A stretch of 64,000 nt of DNA from Raphanus sativus. Taxonomy: Eukaryota; Streptophyta; Magnoliopsida; Brassicales; Brassicaceae. The notes under the pieces are model-generated. The model searched no databases, had not been told where the DNA came from, and saw only the letters and a program-made list of their open reading frames with translations. Numbering within the stretch: the stretch's first letter is position 1; every line of letters begins with the position of its first letter. The DNA lies in NCBI RefSeq assembly GCF_000801105.2, contig NC_079513.1, positions 20,428,273 to 20,492,272 of the forward strand, in the 5' to 3' direction. Positions 11,045 to 21,690 of this stretch are shown piece by piece. The position numbers were made by a program, and so were the translations under genes.

Positions 11045-11646
11045 AGGTTTGTCATGTCCCTGATCCTGGATATGATCCTTAGGATCGACCATGGTGCAAG
11101 GAGACGCACCAGTCAGCTCCTGTGACCTAAACACAAGGGTATCATGGCCTGGAAGTAAGGTTAAGGGCATCAGGAAGCTAAGATATAGCTAAACCAAGAA
11201 GGAGACAAGTATAAAGGAGCTGTACAAAGTGTATGGCAGCTGGGCGATGCAGTGAGCAAGCTCGGCCAGCTAAATGAAGTGTAGTGCAGCTCAGTGTAGC
11301 TCACTAAAGAGTGTGTCAGCTCCCTGAGCTGGATGAACTAGCTCACTCAGCTGGGTCAGCTGGGGATCAGCTCAACTCAGCTAGATTGAGTGTTCAAGTC
11401 TTGGGCAGTTGGGCCAGGTCCGCACAGTGGTCGGACCATGTGGACCACCCGGGTGTGCCGGTGAGCCGGTGGGCACTTGTGGTTGAACCAGAGGCTTGGG
11501 CAACCAGCTAAGGCTTGTGTGTGACATGTCTAGGAGCAGTTAGGCATGTCAAGGACGTCTGGTAACTGCCATAGGCGAACAGGTGTGATCTGGCCAGAAA
11601 TGATACCGAAAGGGTGCAACCTTTGGAAAGGTGACCATTCCTTTTC

Positions 11647-11654
11647 TATAAATA
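11647..11654 (+). promoter_or_regulatory. TATA box of the 5' LTR promoter
   Basis: TATAAATA, the only canonical TATA box noticed in a GC-balanced part of the LTR. It is followed about 80 bp later by the first 180-bp LTR repeat. The 3' LTR counterpart is 32482-32489. Confidence 0.5.
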
Positions 11655-11736
11655 CAAGGGCAAGTCCGTGCCTTTGCAGGCACGTCAGGGCTTCATTCTT
11701 CTTCCTGAAACACAAAGAAAAATAGATAAAAACAGA

Positions 11737-12290
11737 GAGATGGTCGGATTACACAATCCAAGACCAAGAGAGGCTTGAAGGCAGCAAAGAGGCAGTTTTG
11801 GTGGCAATCAAGAGGGGAGTTGAGAACGACCCTCTGGTGTGTTTTGATTGTGGTTTGCCACGCCATAGGCTTCATATACATCCTTACTACACATCCAAAT
11901 AGCCAGGGAAGAAGGGAGATGACCGGATTCACTCTCAAAGTCCAAGAGCAGCCTTAAGGGAAATGGTGTGTAGAAAGGCAGTTTCATGGGTACTGAAGTG
12001 GGAAGTGATGCACGACCCTTGGGTGGTGTTTGATCATGGATGAACACACCCTAGGCTTCCTCTACATCATGGTAACACACGCAAATGGTGGGAATTGAAT
12101 GGAGAAGGCCGGAATCCACTCCCAAAGGCATGTACAGCCTTGAAGGTGGATGCAGTGCAGAAACTGGTTTCATGGAAGTTCCATGGAAGGGATGATGGGT
12201 GCGACCCATGTATGGATCTTATCAATACTGGAAGTATGTGATAAGACCTTATTAAGACAAGTGCAAGAGGCACAAGGCCGGACCTAATCA
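11737..12290 (+). repeat. Threefold ~180-bp degenerate repeat inside the LTR
   Basis: Three successive blocks begin GAGATGGTCGGATT (11737), GAGATGACCGGATT (11916) and GAGAAGGCCGGAAT (12102). Each continues with a CCAAgaCcaagagCagCcTTgAAGG-like segment, a CAGTTTcatGG-like segment and a GaCcC-TGGtgtgtt-like segment. The spacing is 179 and 186 bp. They are in the transcribed part of the LTR. The counterpart in the 3' LTR is 32572-33125. Confidence 0.6.
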
Positions 12291-13444
12291 GGGAAGCACA
12301 AGGTCTAGCAAGATCAAGTATGAGGTAACATGTGTTGATTACTTATGTTTATGTTTATGTTTATGTCTGTGTTGTGTCTCTTGGGGTGGGATCAAGGCCA
12401 GGCATGGCACGCCCCTTGAGGAATGTATATTGTGATGTGTCTTAGGAATCCAAGACCCTGGACAAAGGGGCGGATCATAACTGATCTAACTCATCCTTGT
12501 GGGATGATGGTTAGATGATGTTCATTGGATAGTGATCAATGATGGATCATGGTTTGGTGTTGGGTTTGATCATGGTGTGAACCATGAGTCCGACCCACTG
12601 ATGAGACACATGGGAGTCCTAGAGACAGAGGAACCATGTGGAGTGTAAGGTCCAATTCGTTTGGATCCAACAGCAAGCAAAGGAGAGGAGTAAGGCTGGT
12701 ACTTGTTGGTATGGACCACAAGTATAGTGCTGGTGTGTTTATACAAGGAAGGCTGTGTGTGATCTGATCATGGGCAAGGATGGACGACCTGATCCATGGA
12801 TGATGGATCAAGGTGTCTGATCTGATTGATCAAAGGATGCACCAGTGGTAAGAGCAACATTAATCAGGTTCAGTGGGACATAGTTCCATGGCCGGTTAGG
12901 TATGTGTGAAGACTCATCAGTTCTGAGTCATGTGGGGCGGTTGGTTGATTGACTCAGGAACTGGTGGGCATTGTTAATCTTGTTCTATGATGTTCATACA
13001 TGGAGGTACTGAACCCTGGAGTGGCCGATTCAGAGAAATCTCTCCATGGCCTTGGTTGGGCAGGTAAGTGGAGATCTGATAGTTCCATAAGGAATTGTTA
13101 GGATCCGACTTCAAATATCTCTTAATGGGTATTTATCATGAATTATCATGGTGAAAGATTAGTTTTATCTCATTGATTTAGAGGTGGTCAGTTATGGCCA
13201 TATGGGCTGTTCATGGGCGAGATCAGTATGATCGAGGCCGGTTCTGAGAAATCTGACTTGACCATTCTCTTAGTTATGAATTATTATGAATTATCATGAA
13301 TTTTAATTAGTTTTTGGAGCATGTTTGCTTGTGGTTGGTTTTGCAGCTGAAGACTTCCCAAAAGTACTTGGTCTGTGGGGATGGTTGGTTGAATGACTAA
13401 GTACCTAAGGGGAGAGTTTATACATGTATAATGAGGAGCTGGAC

Positions 13445-13447
13445 GAG
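13445..13447. repeat. CACTA target-site duplication, left copy (GAG)
   Basis: GAG precedes CACTACAAG at 13448 and recurs at 29079-29081. The uninterrupted 3' LTR has a single GAG at 34280-34282. A 3-bp duplication is diagnostic of the CACTA superfamily. Confidence 0.9.
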
Positions 13448-13850
13448 CACTACAAGAAAAACAGGGAAATTCTGACGACCACTCCGACGGAAAGCGAAGT
13501 CGTCGGACCATTCCGACCACATTCCGACGACATACCGACGAAACCCAAAAACACGGGTTCGTCGGTATTTCGTCGGAACAGTCCGACGAACTTCCGACGA
13601 AGGGCGGTCGTCGGTATATTCCGACGACAATTCCGACGAAAGCCCGACAAAAATTATAACCGTTACGGTCGTCGGAATTCCGTCGGAATATACCGACGCC
13701 GTTCCGACGGAAGCTCTCGACCGTTGGCGAGAAAGAATATGCCCGTTTATAGCCGTTAGCCATTTTAAAAAAACCGACGGAATTCCGACGGATTTTTTAT
13801 AATTTGTCGGAATTACGTCGGAATGGCGTCGGATTGCCGTAAGCATTTTC
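13448..13850 (+). repeat. Left terminal and subterminal motif array of the CACTA element
   Basis: Terminal inverted repeat CACTACAAGAAAAACAG at 13448-13464. Then a dense array of TTCCGACGA, CCGTCGGAA and similar words on both strands lies between about 13486 and 13830. Such arrays are binding sites for the TNPA-type protein in En/Spm elements (known for the superfamily; the motif here is read by eye). Several words are near-palindromic, for example GTCGGAATTCCGTCGG. Confidence 0.8.
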
Positions 13851-13935
13851 CTATAAATGCAACCTCTCCTCATTCATCTCATTCACTCCTCATTCTCTCT
13901 TCATTCTCTCTTATCATAAGAAATTCGAAAAAATC

Positions 13936-16900
13936 ATGTCTTCTGGAGATTATTTTCGTTCGTGGATGGATAGACCTCATTTGGATCCCAACACCAATTT
14001 GCTTACAGAAGAATACGTTCGAGGTATTGGAGAATTCATGAAGCTTGTTCAACAGCACCCGGATGCAAATACTGGTATGGTAAGATGTCCCTGCTCTACT
14101 TGTAATAACAATAGAATTATAAAAGAATGGGAAGTTTGGAAACATTTGTATAGAAAAGGGTTTGCACGGAATTATAAAGTTTGGTATCTTCATGGGGAAA
14201 CTGGTTTTGAATATGGTAGTAGTAGCGAACCTCAGCCTGTTAGCGAACAACCTCAGTCTTATGGTTGGTTAGAAGAACCGAGAATGGATGTAGATTATGG
14301 TGTAGGTACTGAGCAGATGGTACATGATCATTATAGAGGGGAAGAACCAAATCTCGAATCGGGGAGATATTTTGACATGTTGGATGCAGGAAAACAACCT
14401 TTGTATAAAGGTTGTAGAGATGGTCATTCACCTTTATCATCTGCAAGTAGATTGATGGGTATTAAGACAGATTATAATTTGGCGGAAGAATGCGTAGATG
14501 CGATAGCTGATTATGTTAAAGGTGTTCTGCCAGAGGATAATCTTGCACCGGGTTCATACTACGAGGTTCAGAAACTTGTTGCGGGTCTTCGATTACCGTA
14601 CGAAGTGATAGATGTATGTATCGACAACTGCATGATCTACTGGGGAGCGGATAAGGATCGGGATAAATGCAAATTTTGTTGGAAACCTCGTCATCAGGAA
14701 ACGAGGGGAAGAGTTCCGGTACCATTCAAAAGAATGTGGTATTTGCCTTTGACGGAAAGATTGAAGAGGTTGTATCAGTGTGAGCGCACGGCGAAGGCAA
14801 TGAGATGGCATGCAGAGCATTCTACAAATGGTGAGATTAGACATCCTTCAGATGCGAAGGCTTGGAAACATTTCCAATCAACATATCCAGAATTTGCTGA
14901 ACAGAGAAGAAATGTTTATCTGGGATTATGCACTGATGGTTTCAGCCCATTTGGAAAGCATGGAAGACAATATTCTCTATGGCCGGTGATTGTGACACCA
15001 TACAACTTGCCGCCAAATTTGTGCATGCGACGAGAGTTTTTGTTCCTCTCCATTCTCGTCCCCGGGCCAGCTCATCCTAAGAGATCACTAGATGTGTTTC
15101 TTCAACCACTAATATATGAGTTACAACAACTATGGGCGGTTGGTGCTGAGACATACGATGTTTCGTGCAGAGAAAACTTTCATATGCGGGCAGTACTTAT
15201 GTGGACAATAAGTGACTTTCCAGCATATGGTATGTTATCCGGATGGACAACACATGGCAGGCTTTCATGTCCATATTGTCAAGATAGCACAGATGCTTTC
15301 CAACTAAAGCACGGAAGGAAAACATGTTGGTTTGATTGTCACAGAAGATTTCTACCACCTGATCATCCATACCGTAGGAGTAAGACTTTGTTTACGAAGA
15401 ACAAGCAGGTGTTTGATGATCCACCTACGGAAGTTAGTGGGAAAGATTTGGCGACACAGTTTAGGGATTTTGGTGCACAAAGGACGCCAGACGTAGGTGG
15501 ACATGAAAACATTCCAGTCGATGCTGTTGGAGAGCTACATAACTGGCATAAAAAGAGTATTTTCTGGGATCTGCCATATTGGGAGAGTCATCTATTGCGT
15601 CACAACTTAGATGTCATGCATATTGAGAAGAACTTTTTCGACAATCTGATGAACACAATCCTCAACATCCAAGGTAAAACGAAGGATAATCTGAAGTCAA
15701 GGTTGGATTTAGTCGATATCTGTGATCGTTCTGAACTTCACGTTGATGAGAACGGTACGGCACCTTTTCCCATTTATCGGCTGGATGGTGCTGGCAAAGA
15801 AGCGTTCTTTGATTGGATTACAGATAAAGTGAAATTTCCAGACGGTTATGCATCAAATTTGGGTAATTGCGTTGACAGAAGCGAAGGAAAGTTTACTGGC
15901 TTGAAGAGTCACGATTGTCATGTGATTATGCAGCGGCTCCTTCCGTTTGCTTTTTCCGCACTATTACCACGTAATGTTCATGAAGCAGTTGCAGGGATAA
16001 GTGTTTTCTTCCGTGATTTATGCACCAGAGTAGTGACTGAGGAGGGTATTAGTACTTTGAAGGAAAACGTACCCGTTAGTCTTTGCAACCTCGAGAAGAT
16101 ATTTCCTCCATCATTCTTTGATGTAATGGAACATCTTGCTATTCATCTCGCAAGAGAATTGGAGCTTGGTGGTCCTGTGCAATACCGATGGATGTATCTT
16201 TTTGAGCGTTATATGCATCATCTGAAGAAGAAGATCAAAAATTTAAGCAAGGTGGAAGGATCTATAATTGCACAGGTGATCAATGAAGAAACTTCAAACT
16301 TTGCTGAAAACTACTTTCCATCAGAAGTGCATACAAAAAACCGAAGACCTGCTCGGCATGATGACAGAGGAGAGAAAGCAACGTATCATGTTACTGTCCC
16401 AAGCATGTTCAGCGAAATAGGACGACTAAGTGGAAAACCCACGAAGCGGAGACTGACGGAGATTGAGCACGCTCATTTGCAAACATATTTGCTTACCAAC
16501 TGTGAAGATGTTCTACAATATGAGAGGTAAAAATATATTTTTCATTTAAATTGTTATATTAATTTTCAATAAGTTTTATTTCATATGAATAATATCTTTT
16601 TATATAGTGTTTATATGGCAGAGTTGCGTATGACTTACAGACATGCCACAGAAGAAGAGCTTCAACAACTCAGACATAACGGATTTGCTGCATGGCTTCT
16701 TAATTATGTGAGTCATAACATATATGAAATAATTAACATTTTACTCATATATATTTAGTATAAAATAATAAACATTTCACTCATATATATATTTTATTTT
16801 ATAGGTGACTGATGGTTTGGCCAGAGGTTTTGTGTTCGATGATTGGATATGCGAGTTTGTGCGGGGACCAAACTATGTGGTCAAATCATATCCAAAATAT

Positions 16901-17546
16901 TGTACACGAGGATATGCCTTTGCAAAAAAAGGTCATTCTAGGACAACTTATGATGGAGGTGTTTCCTCTTCTTCCGGTGACGATGTCTACTACGGCAACA
17001 TACAAGAAATATTGGAAATTCAGTATCCTGGTATGGTTGGATTGCGGTGTGTAGTATTCTATTGTGATTGGTATGACACCACCCCAGATCGAGGAGTGAA
17101 GACTGATGCGTTTGGTGTTACTTCGATTCATTCGCGGAGGAAACTTCAATATTATGATCCTTTCATTCTTGCTTCGCAAGCTGATCAGGTATGTCAATTT
17201 AATATTCAAAAATATAATTAACGGTTTATATATTATTATTAATACCTTGAAAAATTGATAGGTGTGCTACATCAGTTACCCTCGGGTTACGTACCGAGAC
17301 GATCCATGGATCACGGTGGCGCAAATCAACCCAAGAGGACGAGTAAACGGACCTTCTGATAATGATCCATTACAACCAAACTCTACCAGCAACGTGAGTG
17401 CAGTTGAAGATTTGGCAGAGGTTGAACTCGTTGAGAATTTTAACGAGTTTGGAATTGATGCTGTTGTACACTCGGAGCCAGAAGCTGAGATTGGCGAGTT
17501 TGACGAAGATTCTGAAGATTCTACAGATTCTGAAGATTCTGATTAG
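13936..17546 (+). CDS. TNPD-like CACTA transposase (tnp2 family), intact in the left contig
   Basis: Four exons with GT-AG introns: 13936-16526, 16608-16707, 16805-17188 and 17262-17546. The phases join without stops to give 1119 aa. Visible parts: an N-terminal transposase-associated domain at residues about 5-85 (YFRSWMDRP, CPCSTC, WYLHGE); the Transposase_21/tnp2 core at about 330-475 (FSPFGKHGRQYSLWPVIVTP, CPYCQDSTDAF); DUF4218 at about 650-795 (LKSHDCHVIMQRLLPFA, HLARELELGGPVQYRWMY); DUF4216 at about 970-1045 (LRCVVFYCDWYDT, DPWITVAQINPRG); and an acidic tail EFDEDSEDSTDSEDSD. The length and domain order are those of complete plant CACTA transposases. It cuts at the CACTA ends, with TNPA helping. 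The repeat at 21691-25309 has several frameshifts. No missing segment seen; catalytic residues were not verified individually. Confidence 0.92.
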
Positions 17547-17589
17547 GACTTATGTTTTCTTAGTTGTATGATTAGTTTTTTTTTTTTTT

Positions 17590-18330
17590 AATTAACAAAA
17601 TCCGTCGGTATTCCATCGGAATATTCCGATGAAATTCCGACGACTCGTGGTTAATTCAGGGTTTAGCCATTCGTCGGAATTCCGTCAGAATATTCCGATG
17701 GAATTCCGACGGATTTAACAAAATTCGTCGGAATTCCATCGGAAACTCTGACGGAATTCCGACGACCTGAATATTTGAAATTTTTATATCATAATATATC
17801 TATATTTGGATACCGAAACTACTTTAATAACACATATTAGATGTTTAATATAATATTACATATCAACCGTTCGATTTTTACAATTATTTAAATAATTATA
17901 TATTTATATCATTGTTTTCATAACATCTCATCTTAATACTCATATACTTTCATTCATATTAATATAAACTTACACTACAAAACACAATTGTGTGTAAAAA
18001 TTGGATTTGAAAACCTTATTATAGTTAATCTTTTTTAATAGTCTATTTATTATCAAAGTTTTGGATTTGATCAGTAAGAAACTTGTTTTTAAACCCTAAA
18101 CCCTAAGTCGTCGGAATTCGGTCAGAATATACCGATGGAATTCCGACGACCTGCCCCATTCCGACGGATCTATGTTCGTCGGAATTCCGTCGGTTTGTTA
18201 GTTTCCCGAAATTACAAACCGCGTGAAAATTTCGAGTGGACCGCGTGAATATTTCATTAAACCGCGCATTTAATATTTTATTCTTTTTCCGACGACATAC
18301 CGACGGACACGGGTCCGTCGGTTCCTTTAA
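17590..18330. promoter_or_regulatory. Inter-gene region of the CACTA element with extra TNPA-type motif arrays
   Basis: Between the TNPD stop and the TNPA leader, CCGTCGGAATTCCGTCGG-like words recur in two clusters, about 17601-17765 and 18105-18200, with a last group at 18290-18320 just before the CT-rich leader. The same words make up the terminal arrays. AAACCCTAAACCCTAA at about 18091-18106 is a doubled telo-box. A TATA-like TTTAAATAAAAACC lies at about 18324. This is the probable TNPA promoter. The copy is at 25370-26110. Confidence 0.55.
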
Positions 18331-18428
18331 ATAAAAACCAATCCTTCTTCCTTCTTCACCATTTTCGCCTCTCTCTCTCTAAATCTTCTCCGTTTTCTCT
18401 CTCTTCTCCGGCGATTCTCACCGCGAAT

Positions 18429-18493
18429 CCGGCGTCCCCACCTCCGTGAATCCATCCCACCGGCGTCCCCACCTCCGTGAATCCATCCCACCA
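18429..18493 (+). repeat. Two tandem 32-bp repeats in the TNPA leader
   Basis: CCGGCGTCCCCACCTCCGTG followed by AATCCATCCCAC occurs twice in a row, just before the split start codon. The copy is at 26197-26261. Confidence 0.7.
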
Positions 18494-20617
18494 TGTAGTA
18501 TCATCTCAATCTCTATCTTTTTCATTTTTTTTTGAGTTTAGGATGTTAGATTTTAGGATTTGAGGTTTGATTGATTTGCATGTTCGAATTGAATGGATAG
18601 TTTAGGATTTAGGGTGTTTGATTTTAGGATTTGTTGTTTTTTCTTTTGGTTTATATATTGGATTTGTTGATTTTTTAAAAACGTTTTTCCTATTTTTAAT
18701 ATTCTAACAACTTTTTCTATATTTATAAAAGTTTATAAAAACGTTTTTATGCAGATAAAATATTTTTATGAAGATAAAAACTTTTTAATATTTTATATAG
18801 ATAAAAACGATTTTTAATATTTTATATAGATAAAAACGATTTTTAATTATTTTTATGTATATAAAAACTATTTTTGATATTTTATATATATAAAAACGAT
18901 TTTTAATTAATTTTATGTAGATAAAAACTATTTTTAATATTTTATATAGCTAAAAACGATTTTTAATTAATTTTGTGTAGATAAAAATATTTTTAATATT
19001 TTTATAGATAAAAACGATTTTTAATTATTTTTATGTATTTATAAAACCATTTTTAATTTTTTTATAGATAAAAAGAATTTTAATTTTTATATATATGTTT
19101 TGACTAATATATTAATTTTATTTTCTAGGTCTGATGATTCGAGTGTTCGTCGGCGTGTCCGACCTCGTCGTTCCGCACCCCGTGGCCGAGCTAGTTCGGT
19201 GAGCAGTTCCCGTGCATCGGGTTCGTCGTCTCACGAACAAAACTCGGTTCCTTTCGCTCCGGCTCCCGCTCCGGCTCCCGCTCCAGCTCCTGCAGCCGCT
19301 CCACATGACCCGGGGGTCATGCCAGTTGAAATATTGGTTCAACAACCAGGTCGAGAGCATCTCCCGGTTCTCGAACAATACCCACGAATGGGACACTCGA
19401 CTTGGTTAGTATTTTTATTTCATTTGTACAATTATTTTTTTCCCTTTTAATCTAACATTTTTTTTTAAAGGTTCAACAAGTCGACCAGTGGGATTAGCGG
19501 GAGCATCACCCAGATGATGTATTCGATGCTCCAGACGGGATATGACAAGTGGACTTCGATCCCTTCCGCGGAACGCGAGCTGTGGTTTCGTCAGTTCGCG
19601 GTAACTATTAAGTTTTTTTTTAAAACATTTTTAATTTTTTATATTTTATATGTACTAATCAAATTGTGTGTTTTTTGTAGCAAGAATTTACTTGGGACTC
19701 CGGCCTGACGGAAACAGTCCGTCAGGCATTCAGCCGCAAAGCCCAGACCGTCTACACGAAGCAGATCTACGAGTGGAAGCAAGTATGGCTGGATGAGAGG
19801 AAGCCCCGGTTACTTAGCGGGACGGTGTGGACCCAATTGATCCAGCACTGGGAGAAGGAAAGAGACTATAGAGAAGTCTCTACAGAACTCCGCCAACCGG
19901 AACAGCGATCGTGGCGGGAAAGGTATTTACGTGCACAACCTCGGCGCTTGCAGTATGTCCTCTAAGGAGGATCAACTGGTAAGTTTTTTTTTATTTGTCT
20001 TTCTAGTTACTTAAATAATTTTTTATATGCATTACCTAACACTTTTTTTTTTTAGATTCAAGGAAACGATGGTTAATCCCGTCGATCATCTCGTCGTCAT
20101 TAAGGAGGCGTACACCAACAAAGGACGGGTGAAATTCAGGATCCGGTGATCAGAGAGGTCATTGAGATGGTGGAATCTCAAAAAGAAGCTTTTCTAGCTT
20201 CTCAGCAGCCTCTTTCTGACGACGATTCTACGGGTGCTTCGAACAACATGTCCCGACTGCAAATCAACGAGCTGGTTGAAAAGGTAATTTTTTTTTTCTA
20301 TTCTTATATTTGTTTTAATACTTTATTTATTAATTTATATTTTTCTATTACTATTTTTACTAACTTAAATTTTTTCTAGGCGGTCCCTAAAAAAGGGTCG
20401 TTTGGTAGGATTGGCCCGTCGTGCTTCTTCGTGTCCGACTTCTTCATCTCAAGTCCCGTACGCCGATCCATTGATTCTAGAGCAGCTACAGAACAAGGAT
20501 CAACGGATTGGAGCATTGGAGGAGCAGAATGCTACAATCCTTGCTGAGTTGGCGGATCAGAAGAAGTCCAACCTCGAGATAATGCAGAAGTTGGATCGTT
20601 TGTTCCCGGATCAGTAG
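18491..20617 (+). CDS. TNPA-like gene, left-contig copy (damaged by indels, probably sequencing error)
   Basis: Same gene as at 26260-28389. Exons are at 19129-19404, 19471-19600, 19681-19978, 20056-20283 and 20380-20617. Against the right-contig version, exon 4 has one extra A (AAGGAAAGAG for AAGGAAGAG), exon 5 has a compensating +1/-1 pair, and exon 6 lacks two As in the CCCTAAAAAAGGG run. The first-intron donor reads GTAGTA instead of GTAAGT. The lesions are mostly in or next to short runs and get denser towards the gap at 21236. I therefore treat them as assembly errors, not true mutations. Confidence 0.7.
18735..19075. repeat. AT-rich minisatellite in intron 1 of TNPA
   Basis: About ten degenerate units of the type ATAGATAAAAACGATTTTTA with a TATTTTATAT or TTATTTTTATGT linker, unit length about 30 bp. 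Lies in the long first intron. The copy is at 26520-26845. Confidence 0.7.
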
Positions 20618-20779
20618 TTTTTTTTGTTTTTTAATTTAAACTTTCTAAATGTTTTTTTTTCAGATTGTATTAAAACTTATTTCTATAATATTATTATTAG
20701 TTTCTTAATTTCAGTTTTGTTTAAATTAATTTTATATTTTTAAAAATTAAAAATAATAATAAATAAATTTAATAATAAA

Positions 20780-21235
20780 ATATATATATCAGAAATTCCG
20801 ACGAAATTAGTCCGTCGGTATATTCCGACGCTTTCCGTCGGTATATTCCGATGAAACATGTCGTCGGATTGTTCCGACGGATCCTTTCGTCGGAATATCC
20901 GACGACGTTTTTTCGTCGAAATATACCGACGACATGTTTCGTCGGAATATACCGACACTCTTTCGTCGGGAATTTCCGACGACTATGTTCGTCGGATATT
21001 CTGATGCATTTTGTCGTCGTCGGAATCATGAGTTTCCGATGAATACAGTGATCGGAATACTCCGACGGATTCCGAGGGAATTCCTTATCGGAAGGGCGTC
21101 GGAACTCCGTCAGAATCGGGTTCATCGCTATCCGTCAGATAATCGTCGGACTGTCTGATGGATTCCGACGAACTTTTTTTTCCGACCAACTGAAACGACG
21201 ACCACTTTTCGTCGGAATGTCGTCGGAATAGCCCT
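20780..21235. repeat. Right subterminal motif array (left contig, cut off by the gap)
   Basis: Dense CCGTCGG/TTCCGACGA words after the TNPA stop. The sequence stops at GGAATAGCCCT, 57 bp short of the element's end as seen at 29078. Confidence 0.75.
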
Positions 21236-21335
21236 NNNNNNNNNNNNNNNNNNNNNNNNNNNNNNNNNNNNNNNNNNNNNNNNNNNNNNNNNNNNNNNNN
21301 NNNNNNNNNNNNNNNNNNNNNNNNNNNNNNNNNNN
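21236..21335. other. Assembly gap (100 Ns)
   Basis: Exactly 100 Ns, the usual placeholder for a gap of unknown size. The left flank is the right end of the CACTA element and the right flank restarts at a point equal to 13588 near its left end. Confidence 0.97.
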
Positions 21336-21690
21336 AACTTCCGACGAAAGGCGGTCGTCGGTATATTCCGACGACAATTCCGACGAAAGCCCGACAAAAA
21401 TTATAACCGTTACGGTCTTCGTCGGAATTCCAGGCGGAATATACCGACGCCGTTCCGACGGAAGCTTCTCGACCGTTGGCGAGAAAGAATATGCCCCCCG
21501 TTATAGCCGTTAGCCATTTTAAAAAAAACCGACGGAATTCCGACGGATTTTTTATAATTTGTCGGAATTACGTCGGAATGGCGTCGGATTGCCGTAAGCA
21601 TTTTTCCTATAAATGCAACCTCTCCTCATTCATCTCTTCACTCCTCATTCTCTCTTCATTCTCTCTTATCATAAGAAATTCGAAAAAATC

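Noticed and set aside
11311..12811. Short open frames in the LTRs (also at 32146-33646)
   Set aside because: They lie in LTR sequence, have no family resemblance, and are duplicated only because the LTR is.
13284..13873. Overlapping open frames on both strands rich in RR, SSE and PT
   Set aside because: They result from translation of CCGACGG/TTCCGACGA subterminal repeats, which are open in several frames.
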